DNA of 64,000 nt from an uncultured Lachnospiraceae bacterium (GCA_910588845.1 CAJURU010000004.1:1-64000), one strand, 5' to 3'; counted from the stretch's first letter, positions 47,230 through 56,379 are shown. The notes: generated by a model from the letters alone, not told the origin. Made by a program: numbers and translations.

Positions 47230-49059
47230 ATGGCATCAACATTTTTTGGGTTGACGATTGCCGGTTCCGCCCTGAACTCTTTTCAGGCGGCGGTGAACAC
47301 GACGGCAAATAATATTGCAAACGTGAATACGGCAGGATATACAAGACAGCAGGCAATCCGTATTGCAGCGGAAGCTTTGAGGGTGAATGAACGTTACGGT
47401 ATGGCGGGAAGCGGCGTTACCACAACGGAGATTACACAGACGCGTGATTTTTACTATGATGTGAAATATTGGGAAAACAGCGCCAAGCTGGGGCTGTTTG
47501 AAGCCAAATTATATTATGCGCAGCAGGTTGAGGATTTTCTTCTCAATGATGACACAGTCAAAGGTTTTGTGGACATTTTGGGAGAAATGTTCAATGCGTT
47601 GGATGACGTTAAGGATAAACCGGAAGACAGGGACGCCAGACAGTCGTTTATCAGTAAATCACAGAATTTAGCGAACTTCTTCTCGAGTATGAATGTCGGC
47701 CTGACAAGGCTTCAGGAGGACTGTAACCAGGAAATCTGCACACAGGTAGACCAGATCAACGGTATTGCACAGAAGATTGCGCTGCTCAACAAGCAGATTA
47801 ATGTTATCGAGCTCCAGGGCGTCAACGCCAACGAGCTTCGCGACCAGAGAGCGCTTTTGGTTGATGAATTGTCGGATTTAGTTGAGGTGGATGTCAAGGA
47901 GACTGATGTGATAGACCCGCAGCATCCCAATGTCCGTACCGGAGCTACCAATTATGTGCTTAAAATCAACGGCCAGACGCTGGTGGATACGTTTGACTAC
48001 AGACAACTGACTTATGTGGCGCGCGAGAAGAAAGTCAATCAGAGCGATGCAGACGGTTTATACGACCTTTATTGGGCGGGCGATAATATTCCGTTTAGCG
48101 TGACAGGCAAAGGATGTACCGGAAGGCTGAAAGGCCTGTTTGATATGCGCGACGGCAATAACGACGAAGGGTTCAGCGGAATCGTAGAATCTGTGAGAGC
48201 GGGCGCAACCGGAGATATTGTAAGGATTAAGAACCCCAGCATTACGGATATTAACAACATGACGATGATGGATGACGGTATTATTACGCTCAATAACAAA
48301 GATTATCGTTATTCTGGATTTACTTATGACGCCGAGACGAAAACGTATGAATTCCACTTGAAACGCACGCTCTCCATAGAGGAAAGAGAGGATTTAAACA
48401 ACCGTACGGCAGCCATCGGCGAGAGTATTGACGCAATGGGCGTACCGTATTATCAGGCACAGTGCAACAGTTTTCTGCGCGAGTTTGCCAAACAGCTCAA
48501 TAACCTGCAAAGGTCGGGCGTAGATTTGGACGGTTTGGATGCAGGTTCTTTCTTTGTAGCGGGCAACGCGGCGGACGGCAGTGAATATGATTTTTCTGAT
48601 TACGATGCCAGCGGCAGTATGAGTACGTTCAAGAACGATTACTACAAATTGACGACGTCCAATGTCAAGGTAGCGACGGAAGTAATGAAGAACCCGGATA
48701 GAATGGCGACTATATCGAAGGAAGACTATGCAAACGGCGTTGCAAACCAGAAGTTGGTTGAGGAGATGAAGAAACTTTATTCCGAAGTGAAGATGTTCCG
48801 CGGCGGCGGCGCCAATGAATTCCTCAAGTGTTTGATTACCGATAATTCTGTGGATACGCAGAAGGCGGAGACGTTATATAAAAATTTCAGCAATATTTCC
48901 GAGACAATTATACAGAAGCGGATGTCCATCTCAGCAGTAGATGAAGATGAAGAAGGTCTTGATATGCTTCGATTCCAGAATTCTTATAATCTGGCTTCCA
49001 AGATGGTGCAGACCCTGACAGAGATGTATGACAGATTGATTCTGGAGACTGGTGTATAA
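47230..49059 (+). CDS. flgK: Flagellar hook-associated protein 1 (FlgK), second copy
   Basis: 609 residues, paralogous to the preceding gene: MASTFFGLTIAGSALNSFQA with NNIANVNTAGYTRQQA at the start and LRFQNSYNLASKMVQTLTEM at the end. The two differ in the middle and in length, so this is an old duplication rather than a recent copy. Either they occupy different junction rings or one has a specialised function. A GGAGG ribosome binding site is present. Confidence 0.92.
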   Translation: MASTFFGLTIAGSALNSFQAAVNTTANNIANVNTAGYTRQQAIRIAAEALRVNERYGMAGSGVTTTEITQTRDFYYDVKYWENSAKLGLFEAKLYYAQQVEDFLLNDDTVKGFVDILGEMFNALDDVKDKPEDRDARQSFISKSQNLANFFSSMNVGLTRLQEDCNQEICTQVDQINGIAQKIALLNKQINVIELQGVNANELRDQRALLVDELSDLVEVDVKETDVIDPQHPNVRTGATNYVLKINGQTLVDTFDYRQLTYVAREKKVNQSDADGLYDLYWAGDNIPFSVTGKGCTGRLKGLFDMRDGNNDEGFSGIVESVRAGATGDIVRIKNPSITDINNMTMMDDGIITLNNKDYRYSGFTYDAETKTYEFHLKRTLSIEEREDLNNRTAAIGESIDAMGVPYYQAQCNSFLREFAKQLNNLQRSGVDLDGLDAGSFFVAGNAADGSEYDFSDYDASGSMSTFKNDYYKLTTSNVKVATEVMKNPDRMATISKEDYANGVANQKLVEEMKKLYSEVKMFRGGGANEFLKCLITDNSVDTQKAETLYKNFSNISETIIQKRMSISAVDEDEEGLDMLRFQNSYNLASKMVQTLTEMYDRLILETGV

Positions 49060-49071
49060 GGAGGTTCCTAA

Positions 49072-50601
49072 ATGAGAGTTACAAATAGCATGATCAGCAG
49101 AAACAGCATGACGAATATGAACGGCAACAAGGTAAGCGTTGACAAGCTGAATAACCAGATGACTTCACAGAAGAAGATTTCCAGGCCGTCCGAGGATCCC
49201 GTGATTGCCATCCGGGCGCTGCGTCTTAGGAGCAACTTGAATGAGTTGAACCAGTATTATGAGCGCAATATCCCGGACGCCAGGTCATGGATGGAGGTAA
49301 CTGAGGGTGCGCTTAAAAACATGGAGACAATTTTAGGCAATATTTATAAGGAGTGCAACAACGGCGCGACAGACACGCTGACCCAGGAGGACCGCAATGC
49401 GATTCTCAAGAACCTCCGTTCCATGAGGGAGCAGGTATATCATGAGGGGAATGCAGATTATGCCGGAAGGTATGTGTTTACCGGTTACAAGACGAACAAA
49501 CCGCTTACATTCGCAGATAATGAGAAAGACACGGCATATGAGATTACAGAGAAAATTTCTTTCGAGGATATTGAAGAGAAACGTTACTACAGCGATGAAG
49601 TTGTAGTGCCCAACACACTCGCTGATGTGCAGGCAGGCGTTGATTTGGCAGATATGCCGAAAGAGCATATCAATAAGTGTATTCGTCTGTCCTATGAAGC
49701 GACAGAAGAGCTGGATACTAAAAACCTCAAATACTATAACGAGGCAGGCGGCCGTTGGGAAGAGCTGGGAGAGATGATTATTGACGGCGATTTTGTCGAC
49801 GTCAAGTCAGATTTGTCATATGATGACTGGGAGGCGATGGATTTCGCAGTTGGTGATAACCAGGTGCTCTATTTTAAGGAGACGGGAGAACTCGTTCTGG
49901 GAGATAAGGTTGCCGCTCAGATGGCAAGCCAGAAGACGGAGCTTACCGTAACTTATTCCAAAAAAGGTTTTGATAAAGGAGAACTTCGCCCGGAGCATTA
50001 CTTTGACTGTAAAGACATTACAGATCCCGACCCCAAGAACCATATCGAATACACGAAAGAGAACCAGGAAATCAAATACACAGTTGCGTTTGGACAGGAG
50101 CTTACGGTCAACACACAGGCAAGCGACGTGTTAGACGCTTCCATTGGCCGCGATATAGATGAACTTACGAATGCCGTCCAGGCGGCAATTGCAGCTCATG
50201 ATAAAATTGCAAAATTGGAAGAAATGCAGAAACAGGAGCAGTACTCAGACCCGGCGGCGCAGGCAGGAATTGCAGAATGGATTGAGGCGGCGGAGAAAGA
50301 AGCCGCCTATGCGGACGATTATATGCAGAAACTGTATTCCAGGGGTATTGGTAAGTTCCAGGACTACAAAGACAACGTGACCTTGGCGAGGACGGACCTT
50401 GGCAGCCGTGAAAATAGATTAGATTTGACAGAGAACAGGATGTCCGACCAGCAGACGAGTTTTGAGACGCTTAAATCCAGGAATGAGGACATGGAATTGT
50501 CTGATATTATCATTGAGTATACGGCGGCATATAATGCTTACCAGGCGTCTTTACAGGCTTCGGCAAAGGCAAACGGACAGACATTATTGAATTACCTGTA
50601 A
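49072..50601 (+). CDS. flgL: Flagellar hook-associated protein 3 (FlgL)
   Basis: 509 residues. MRVTNSMISRNSMTNMNGNK with QKKISRPSEDPVIAIRALRL at the start and IEYTAAYNAYQASLQASAKA at the end are the flagellin-like D0/D1 segments of HAP3. Typical FlgL is about 300 residues; the extra 200 (about residues 150-390) form an enlarged exposed domain. It follows flgK by 12 bases with AGGAGG. Confidence 0.92.
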   Translation: MRVTNSMISRNSMTNMNGNKVSVDKLNNQMTSQKKISRPSEDPVIAIRALRLRSNLNELNQYYERNIPDARSWMEVTEGALKNMETILGNIYKECNNGATDTLTQEDRNAILKNLRSMREQVYHEGNADYAGRYVFTGYKTNKPLTFADNEKDTAYEITEKISFEDIEEKRYYSDEVVVPNTLADVQAGVDLADMPKEHINKCIRLSYEATEELDTKNLKYYNEAGGRWEELGEMIIDGDFVDVKSDLSYDDWEAMDFAVGDNQVLYFKETGELVLGDKVAAQMASQKTELTVTYSKKGFDKGELRPEHYFDCKDITDPDPKNHIEYTKENQEIKYTVAFGQELTVNTQASDVLDASIGRDIDELTNAVQAAIAAHDKIAKLEEMQKQEQYSDPAAQAGIAEWIEAAEKEAAYADDYMQKLYSRGIGKFQDYKDNVTLARTDLGSRENRLDLTENRMSDQQTSFETLKSRNEDMELSDIIIEYTAAYNAYQASLQASAKANGQTLLNYL

Positions 50602-50640
50602 CATTTAGTGGCAGTTACCCTGAATAGTGAGGAGTAAAAA

Positions 50641-51105
50641 ATGCAGTTAAATACGAGATTATTTGGAGAAATTGAAATTGAAGACGATAAGATCATCTTC
50701 TTTGAAAAAGGAATTATAGGTTTTCCGCATTGCCAGAGGTTTACGTTAATCTATGACGAAACAGAGGATGGGAAGCGCAAGAACATCTCCTGGCTCCAGT
50801 CCATTGAAGAGCCGGGGTTTGCACTTCCGGTTATGGATCCCTTGATTGTCAAAGCAGATTACGATCCTCAGGTCGAGCATGATCTGCTTAAAGGGCTTGG
50901 AACCCTGACGGAGGAGAATCTTTACGTCCTGGTGACGGTGACGGTTCCTACGGACATCAAGAGACTCAGTGTAAATCTGAAAGCTCCCATTATCATCAAT
51001 GTGGCGGAGCGCAAAGCAGAGCAGCTCATTGTGGAAGATAATTTCCCGGTGAAATACCCCATTTATGACATATTGCAGGACAGAAAAGAAAAGGCGGGTG
51101 AATAA
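50641..51105 (+). CDS. fliW: Flagellar assembly factor FliW
   Basis: 154 residues starting MQLNTRLFGEIEIEDDKIIF, with the FEKGIIGFPHCQRFTLI motif. FliW binds free flagellin or CsrA: when flagellin is exported, FliW releases and inhibits CsrA, which allows flagellin translation. It is one base from csrA, the usual coupling. The AT-rich GAGGAG ribosome binding site is normal. Confidence 0.95.
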   Translation: MQLNTRLFGEIEIEDDKIIFFEKGIIGFPHCQRFTLIYDETEDGKRKNISWLQSIEEPGFALPVMDPLIVKADYDPQVEHDLLKGLGTLTEENLYVLVTVTVPTDIKRLSVNLKAPIIINVAERKAEQLIVEDNFPVKYPIYDILQDRKEKAGE

Positions 51106-51106
51106 G

Positions 51107-51322
51107 ATGCTGGCGTTGACCAGAAAAAAGGGAGAATCCATTGTTGTTAATAATGATATAGAAATCAGTATCTTGGATATTCGTGGAGAACAGGTCAAAG
51201 TCGGAATCAGCGCTCCTAAGGATGTGCCGGTATACCGGAAAGAAGTATATCTCCAAATCCAGAAAGAGAATGAGGCTGCAGTCAGCTTAGACAGTGTGAA
51301 TGCGCTGAAAAATATTCTTTAG
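51107..51322 (+). CDS. csrA: Carbon storage regulator / flagellin translational repressor
   Basis: 71 residues beginning MLALTRKKGESIVVNNDIEI, the canonical CsrA start. CsrA is a dimeric RNA-binding protein that recognises ANGGA in hairpin loops near Shine-Dalgarno sites. Candidate sites are visible in the flagellin leader and before flgK. It starts one base after fliW; the ATG and not the earlier frame start gives the family N-terminus. Confidence 0.96.
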   Translation: MLALTRKKGESIVVNNDIEISILDIRGEQVKVGISAPKDVPVYRKEVYLQIQKENEAAVSLDSVNALKNIL

Positions 51323-51326
51323 AGCG

Positions 51327-51353
51327 TAAATATTTGTAAAAAAATACCGATAA
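51327..51353 (+). promoter_or_regulatory. Sigma-28 promoter of flaG-fliD-fliS
   Basis: TAAA (51327-51330), 15 bases, ACCGATAA (51346-51353), with a -10 identical to that of flgM. It lies five bases after the csrA stop and 88 bases before flaG. Confidence 0.85.
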
Positions 51354-51441
51354 TCATTATAAGATAAAGGATTTTATATGAGAAGGGACAGTTGGAAACT
51401 GCCAGTCCATCTGTCTTCGATATCACATGGAGGTGATCACA

Positions 51442-51981
51442 ATGGCAATGGAAGCATTAAAATCTGCCGGGATTAAGGCATATCAGGGAAGTAGCCCCAA
51501 GCCAGCAGTACAGACAGTTGAGACGGCGCCACAGCCGCAGGCTTCCGCAGCGGTGAAGACTATCAAGACGGCAGAAAAGGCCGCTGATGTGGTAGAGATG
51601 AAACCCGAGAGGAAAGCGGAGGCGACGCCCGAGAGACGAGGCGCTAAGGTTAAGCCAGACAAAAGAACCGGCAGCAGAGTACAGGAAATGTCTTGGACGA
51701 AAGAATCACTTAAAGCAGCGGATCCAGTCCTTACAGAGAACAAGGAAGCGGAAGGCGTGGCTGCCAATGATAAGCTCAAGCGCGCAGTGGAAGAGATGAA
51801 CAAGAAAGCTGCTAATTCAGAAGCAATATTTGGCGTTCATGATTCCACAAATCGTGTAACCATTAAGATTGTCGATAAGGAAACGAAGGAGATATTAAAG
51901 GAATATCCGCCGGAGAAAACGCTTGATATGATTGCGAAGGTGTGGGAACTGGCCGGATTATTAGTGGATGAAAAGGGATAG
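51442..51981 (+). CDS. flaG: FlaG-family flagellar protein
   Basis: 179 residues from ATG 51442 (GGAGGTGAT upstream). The C-terminal 60 residues (IFGVHDSTNRVTIKIVDKET, KEYPPEKTLDMIAKVWEL) form the FlaG domain; the N-terminal part is a low-complexity Ala/Lys/Glu-rich linker. FlaG affects filament length in other bacteria. It is longer than typical FlaG (about 110-120) because of the N-terminal linker. It heads the sigma-28 unit with fliD and fliS. Confidence 0.88.
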   Translation: MAMEALKSAGIKAYQGSSPKPAVQTVETAPQPQASAAVKTIKTAEKAADVVEMKPERKAEATPERRGAKVKPDKRTGSRVQEMSWTKESLKAADPVLTENKEAEGVAANDKLKRAVEEMNKKAANSEAIFGVHDSTNRVTIKIVDKETKEILKEYPPEKTLDMIAKVWELAGLLVDEKG

Positions 51982-51992
51982 GAGGAATTATT

Positions 51993-54293
51993 ATGGCAAT
52001 TAGAGTATCAGGTCTTGCATCTGGATTGGACACCGATTCCATTGTTCAGGAGTTGGTTTCTGCTTACAGCAAGAAGAAGGATAAGCATGTGAAGGCGCAG
52101 ACCAAATTGGAATGGAAGATGGACGCCTGGAAGGCTCTCAATAAAAAGGTAAACAGTCTTTTTAAGAGGCTGGGCAATATGAAGCTGAGCACTTACTATA
52201 ACAAGAAGACAACGACTATTTCAGACAGCACGAAGGCGACCATTTCAGCCAGCAACAGCGCGATGAACGGGACACAGACCTTGAAGATTAACGAGGTGGC
52301 AGCTACCGGTTATCTTACTGGCGGTAAACTCAAAGATGGCAGCAAAGCAAGCACAACTTTAGGAGAGCTTGGCCTTGCGGACGGCGATAAGGGAAGTATT
52401 GCTGTTAAGACCAAGAAAGGTACGGTCAACATTGACGTCAGCTCGGACATGAAAGTTTCAGAGTTTGTCAATAAGCTTAAAGACGCCGGCGTATCAGCCA
52501 ATTATGATTCTAATTATAACCGTATTTATATCACAGCAAAGGAAAGCGGTAAGGATAACGATTTCGCTTTGACGGCGACAGATGAGAACGGTCTCAAAGC
52601 GCTCAAAGGGTTGGGACTCTATGTTAATTCTCCGGCCAATCAGCAAGCATATGAGCAGTGGGATAAGTACGGCGTGGATAAGGATGGGAACCCGACCACA
52701 GACCCGGCGAAGCTGAAAGAAAATTTCGAGTATATTTTGAATACGATTGACAAATATCAGGGCGACGGCGCTGGCAGCATCAAAGAATTACAGGAAAAGA
52801 ACGCCGATTTGAAGACGGATCTGACAAATCTTCAGGCAGACCGTAATTATGCAGTTGCCTTTATGTCTCTCAAGAGTGCGCTTGCTGCCAAGGACGATGC
52901 CGGCGCGGAGAAATTGACAGCGTCAGAGCAGAGCGAACTGGAGGCAATGCTTAAGAAGACGGACGCCGAGCTTAAAGACGATGGTGAGACAGACCGTTTT
53001 AATGAACTGAAAGAAAAGCTTGGCTACAGCGACAAAGATTTTGCGCAGCTTAGAAGTAATGCAAAGGCAGTTGACAATTATGAAGCAGATGCTGAGAATC
53101 TCCAGGTAATACAGGATATCCATGCCGCCTATAACGATCCGGACAGCACGAACAAGCTTCAGGCATGGGTAGACACTAATACGGCTCAGATTAAAAATGT
53201 ATCTGATGAGATGCAGGCCAATAATGAGTCGATTGCAGAGAAGAAAGCATACATCAGTGACAATGCACTTTTGACGTCCTCAGCTCCGGCGGCCAAACTG
53301 ACGGAAGAAGAGTTAAAAACGATGACAGAAGCCGAGATCGCAGCGTTTAAGGCACAGGATAACGAGAAGCGCGCAAATATGCTGGCAGCGAAATACCAGT
53401 ATGTGCAGAATGTTAAGAATGATACCGGCTCTTTCACATCGGATGCATTCAGGGTCGACGGCTCGAATGCTAAGATTGAGCTGAACGGCGTGGAGTATGA
53501 GTCTTCCAGCAATAATATTACGGTAAATGGCATTACGATTACCGCCTTACAAAAAACAGCTCCCGGTGAGACGCTTTCCATTACTACCCAGGCGGACGTC
53601 CAGGGAATTTATGATACCATCAAGGATTTTCTCAAAGAATACAATGCATTGATTAAAGAGATGGATGAGCTTTTCAATGCAGACTCAGCGAAGGGTTATG
53701 AGCCTCTGACAGACGAAGAGAAAGAGGCGATGAGCGATAAGGAGATTGAGAAGTGGGAGGAGAAGATTAAAGGTTCCATTCTCCGAAGGGACGACAACCT
53801 CTCCTCAGTCATGAATATGATGACTACCGCCATGGGTAAGAGTTTTGAGCTGAGCGACGGCAAGAGATACAGTTTGGCGAGCTTTGGCATCCATACGCAG
53901 GGGTATCTGGATGCTGCTGAGAACGAAGGTTATGTTCTCCATATAGACGGAGACAGCGAAGATGAGGTGACTGCCGGCAAGAGCGACAGGCTGCTCGCCG
54001 CCATCCAGAAAGATCCTGACATGGTACAGGAGTTCTTCCAGAAATTATCTGACAATCTCTATACGAAGCTGGACAAGAAGATGAAGAGTACCACCATGAA
54101 CAGCAAGTACAGCATCTACAATGACAAGAAGATGCAGAGAGATTACGATGACTACACGAAGACCATTAAGAAATGGGAAGAGAAAGTCACCGCTATGGAA
54201 GATTATTACTATAAGAAGTTTACGGCAATGGAGAAGGCGCTTGCCACCTTGCAGAACAGTACTAACGCATTAAGCGGCTTATTAGGTTCCTGA
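51993..54293 (+). CDS. fliD: Flagellar cap protein FliD (hook-associated protein 2)
   Basis: 766 residues. The N-terminus MAIRVSGLASGLDTDSIVQE and the C-terminal segment with YDDYTKTIKKWEEKVTAMED-YYYKKFTAMEKALATLQ are typical of FliD D0/D1. The family is usually 450-700 residues; the extra length is in a charged helical central region (about 230-480). It caps the filament and folds exported flagellin subunits. It follows flaG by 11 bases. Confidence 0.93.
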   Translation: MAIRVSGLASGLDTDSIVQELVSAYSKKKDKHVKAQTKLEWKMDAWKALNKKVNSLFKRLGNMKLSTYYNKKTTTISDSTKATISASNSAMNGTQTLKINEVAATGYLTGGKLKDGSKASTTLGELGLADGDKGSIAVKTKKGTVNIDVSSDMKVSEFVNKLKDAGVSANYDSNYNRIYITAKESGKDNDFALTATDENGLKALKGLGLYVNSPANQQAYEQWDKYGVDKDGNPTTDPAKLKENFEYILNTIDKYQGDGAGSIKELQEKNADLKTDLTNLQADRNYAVAFMSLKSALAAKDDAGAEKLTASEQSELEAMLKKTDAELKDDGETDRFNELKEKLGYSDKDFAQLRSNAKAVDNYEADAENLQVIQDIHAAYNDPDSTNKLQAWVDTNTAQIKNVSDEMQANNESIAEKKAYISDNALLTSSAPAAKLTEEELKTMTEAEIAAFKAQDNEKRANMLAAKYQYVQNVKNDTGSFTSDAFRVDGSNAKIELNGVEYESSSNNITVNGITITALQKTAPGETLSITTQADVQGIYDTIKDFLKEYNALIKEMDELFNADSAKGYEPLTDEEKEAMSDKEIEKWEEKIKGSILRRDDNLSSVMNMMTTAMGKSFELSDGKRYSLASFGIHTQGYLDAAENEGYVLHIDGDSEDEVTAGKSDRLLAAIQKDPDMVQEFFQKLSDNLYTKLDKKMKSTTMNSKYSIYNDKKMQRDYDDYTKTIKKWEEKVTAMEDYYYKKFTAMEKALATLQNSTNALSGLLGS

Positions 54294-54365
54294 TAAGCAT
54301 GAACAGCAGATGCCCTGGGATTTTTCCGGGCATCTGTAGAAGTTTATTTCAAGGAGGAAATAAAA

Positions 54366-54740
54366 ATGATTGCCAACCAGGGTTACGCAGCTTACAACAA
54401 GAATAAAATTATGACAGCATCCCCCGGAGAACTTACTCTGATGTTGTACGAAGGAGCGATTAAGTTCTGCAATATTGCGATTGCTGCCGTTGAACAGGGA
54501 AATGTTCAGAAGGCGCATGAGAATATTGTCAAGGTAGAGAATATCATAGAGGAATTCCGGGCAACCCTGAACCACAAATATCCGGTAGCGGAAGACTTTG
54601 AGAATGTCTATGTATATATTTATGACAGACTGGTCGAAGCGAATATTAAGAAGGATAAAGAAATTTTAGAGGAGGTGCTAAAGCATCTCCGTACAATGCG
54701 TGATACTTGGAGAGAGGTCATGCAGAAAGCGAAGGAATAG
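54366..54740 (+). CDS. fliS: Flagellin export chaperone FliS
   Basis: 124 residues, starting MIANQGYAAYNKNKIMTASP, with the conserved ELTLMLYEGAIKFCNIAI segment and helical C-terminus. FliS binds the flagellin C-terminal D0 in the cytoplasm, keeping it unpolymerised. It is preceded by AAGGAGG and 72 bases after fliD. Confidence 0.96.
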   Translation: MIANQGYAAYNKNKIMTASPGELTLMLYEGAIKFCNIAIAAVEQGNVQKAHENIVKVENIIEEFRATLNHKYPVAEDFENVYVYIYDRLVEANIKKDKEILEEVLKHLRTMRDTWREVMQKAKE

Positions 54741-54754
54741 GCACGGCTGATTTT

Positions 54755-54789
54755 GAGGGCTATTGCAATGCTGCATTGCAGTAGCCCTC
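54755..54789 (+). promoter_or_regulatory. 16-bp hairpin between fliS and the FliT-like gene
   Basis: The arms at 54755-54770 and 54774-54789 (GAGGGCTATTGCAATG against CATTGCAGTAGCCCTC) are fully paired apart from one G-U, with a three-base loop. No U-tract follows, so it is better explained as an RNA-stability or processing element that lowers downstream expression. Confidence 0.6.
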
Positions 54790-54819
54790 ATTAGTTGCCT
54801 TAATGATAAAGGAGGATGT

Positions 54820-55299
54820 ATGCAGGACAAAGAGTATATTGCAGTGTTAATCCAAAGCTTAGAGAAGAAGAAAGAAATACTGGACAAGATTATTGCAAAA
54901 AACAAAGAGCAGAAGATTTTGTTTACAGATGAAGGTTCAGACCCAGACAGGCTAGAAGAAAATATGCAGGAGAAGAGCGGGCTTGTAGACCAGCTCAATG
55001 AACTGGATGAAGGATTTCAACAGATTTATAACAGGGTAAAGGCTATGTTACAGGCGGATAAGGAATCTTATAAGGAAGAGATCCGCACGATGCAGAAGCT
55101 GATTACCGAAATTACGGAGATGAGCACAACTATACAGACACAGGAGAAGAGGAATTATGACCTTGCCGGAAAACGGTTTGCCAAAGTGAAGAAGGGAATC
55201 CGTAAGGCGCGGGCCAGCAATCGGGTAGCGAGCCAGTATTATAAGAATATGGCGAACTTGAACGTCGTGGATTCACAGTACATGGATAAGAAGAATTAA
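54820..55299 (+). CDS. Coiled-coil flagellar protein, FliT-like by position
   Basis: 159 residues from ATG 54820 with AAAGGAGG. It is strongly helical (EYIAVLIQSLEKKKEILDKI, then EENMQEKSGLVDQLNELDEG), with a basic C-terminus (KVKKGIRKARASNRVASQYYKN). FliT, chaperone of FliD, often follows fliS, but no FliT-specific motif can be confirmed. FlgN-like function is another possibility. Transcription from the flaG promoter is likely. Confidence 0.65.
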   Translation: MQDKEYIAVLIQSLEKKKEILDKIIAKNKEQKILFTDEGSDPDRLEENMQEKSGLVDQLNELDEGFQQIYNRVKAMLQADKESYKEEIRTMQKLITEITEMSTTIQTQEKRNYDLAGKRFAKVKKGIRKARASNRVASQYYKNMANLNVVDSQYMDKKN

Positions 55300-55382
55300 A
55301 TAGATTGTTTTGCCATAAAAACGTGAGTAATAATAAGATTTTTGGACGTCAAAAATTAATTTAAAAAAATTTAAAATAGGTG

Positions 55383-55409
55383 TAAAGTATCAAAGAAAGT
55401 CTCCGATAT
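55383..55409 (+). promoter_or_regulatory. Sigma-28 promoter of flagellin
   Basis: TAAA (55383-55386), 15 bases, TCCGATAT (55402-55409). It lies about 137 bases upstream of the flagellin start, leaving a leader of roughly 130 bases. Confidence 0.88.
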
Positions 55410-55504
55410 ATGTTACAAGTAAAGAAAATAAATTACTTAAAACTTCAGTGATTGACTCTGATGGAGCGTACGGCCGGAGGAGAAGATCACAACCCAATTA
55501 TCAA

Positions 55505-55537
55505 TGCAGCATGGAAGCTGCAGTACATTCAAGGAGG
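55505..55537 (+). promoter_or_regulatory. CsrA-binding site pair in the flagellin leader
   Basis: A perfect TGCAGC/GCTGCA stem (55505-55510 and 55517-55522) presents ATGGAA in its six-base loop. The Shine-Dalgarno AAGGAGG (55531-55537) contains the second GGA. In Bacillus subtilis the hag leader has the same arrangement: an upstream hairpin site and one overlapping the Shine-Dalgarno, both bound by CsrA. Confidence 0.65.
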
Positions 55538-55545
55538 AATATATT

Positions 55546-56358
55546 ATGGTAGTACAACACAATCTTACAGCGATGAACGCAAACAGACAGTTAGGTATCA
55601 CAACAGGCGCACAGGCTAAGTCAACTGAGAAATTATCATCTGGTTATAGAATCAACCGTGCAGGCGATGACGCTGCTGGATTATCTATTTCCGAGAAGAT
55701 GAGAAGCCAGATCAGAGGCTTGAACAAAGCTTCTTCTAACGCTCAGGACGGCGTTTCCTTAATCCAGGTAGCTGAGGGTGCTCTGAACGAAGCTCATTCT
55801 ATCTTACAGAGAATGAACGAGCTGGCTACACAGGCAGCTAACGATACTAATACTAGTCTGGACAGAACTGCTATCCAGAACGAGATTGACCAGTTACAGT
55901 CTGAGATCACAAGAATCCAGTCTACAACACAGTTCAACTCCATGAACCTGTTAGATGGCTCCTTCACAGGCAAGAACCTTCAGGTTGGTTCCTTATCTGG
56001 ACAGAAGATCGGCATCAACATCAGCAACATGGACGCTGGTTCCTTAGGTGTAACAGGATTGAGCGTAAGCTCTTACTCAAGTGCTGGTTCCGCTATGAAC
56101 GCTATCCAGAGCGCTATCAACAAAGTATCTGATCAGAGATCCTTACTTGGTGCTCTTCAGAACAGATTAGAGCATACAATCTCCAACTTGGATAACATCT
56201 CTGAGAATACATCCGCTGCTGAGTCCCGTATCCGTGACGTTGATATGGCAGAAGAGATGGTTGAGTACAGCAAGAACAACATTCTTGCACAGGCTGGACA
56301 GTCTATGCTTGCACAGGCTAATCAGTCTAACCAGGGCGTATTGTCCTTACTTGGCTAA
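55546..56358 (+). CDS. hag: Flagellin
   Basis: 270 residues from ATG 55546. MVVQHNLTAMNANRQLGI with SGYRINRAGDDAAGLSISEK at the start and IRDVDMAEEMVEYSKNNILAQAGQSMLAQA (key parts EEMVEYSKNNIL and QAGQSMLAQA) at the end are the D0/D1 domains. At 270 residues it lacks the variable D2/D3 domains, so the filament surface is D1 and little else. QRMNELATQAA (about 88-98) corresponds to the TLR5 recognition region. Expression is set by sigma-28 and probably CsrA. The codon bias is stronger than in its neighbours, as expected for high expression. An upstream in-frame ATG at 55504 lies in the CsrA hairpin. Confidence 0.97.
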   Translation: MVVQHNLTAMNANRQLGITTGAQAKSTEKLSSGYRINRAGDDAAGLSISEKMRSQIRGLNKASSNAQDGVSLIQVAEGALNEAHSILQRMNELATQAANDTNTSLDRTAIQNEIDQLQSEITRIQSTTQFNSMNLLDGSFTGKNLQVGSLSGQKIGINISNMDAGSLGVTGLSVSSYSSAGSAMNAIQSAINKVSDQRSLLGALQNRLEHTISNLDNISENTSAAESRIRDVDMAEEMVEYSKNNILAQAGQSMLAQANQSNQGVLSLLG

Positions 56359-56379
56359 TCTAATTAGTGACTATCATAA

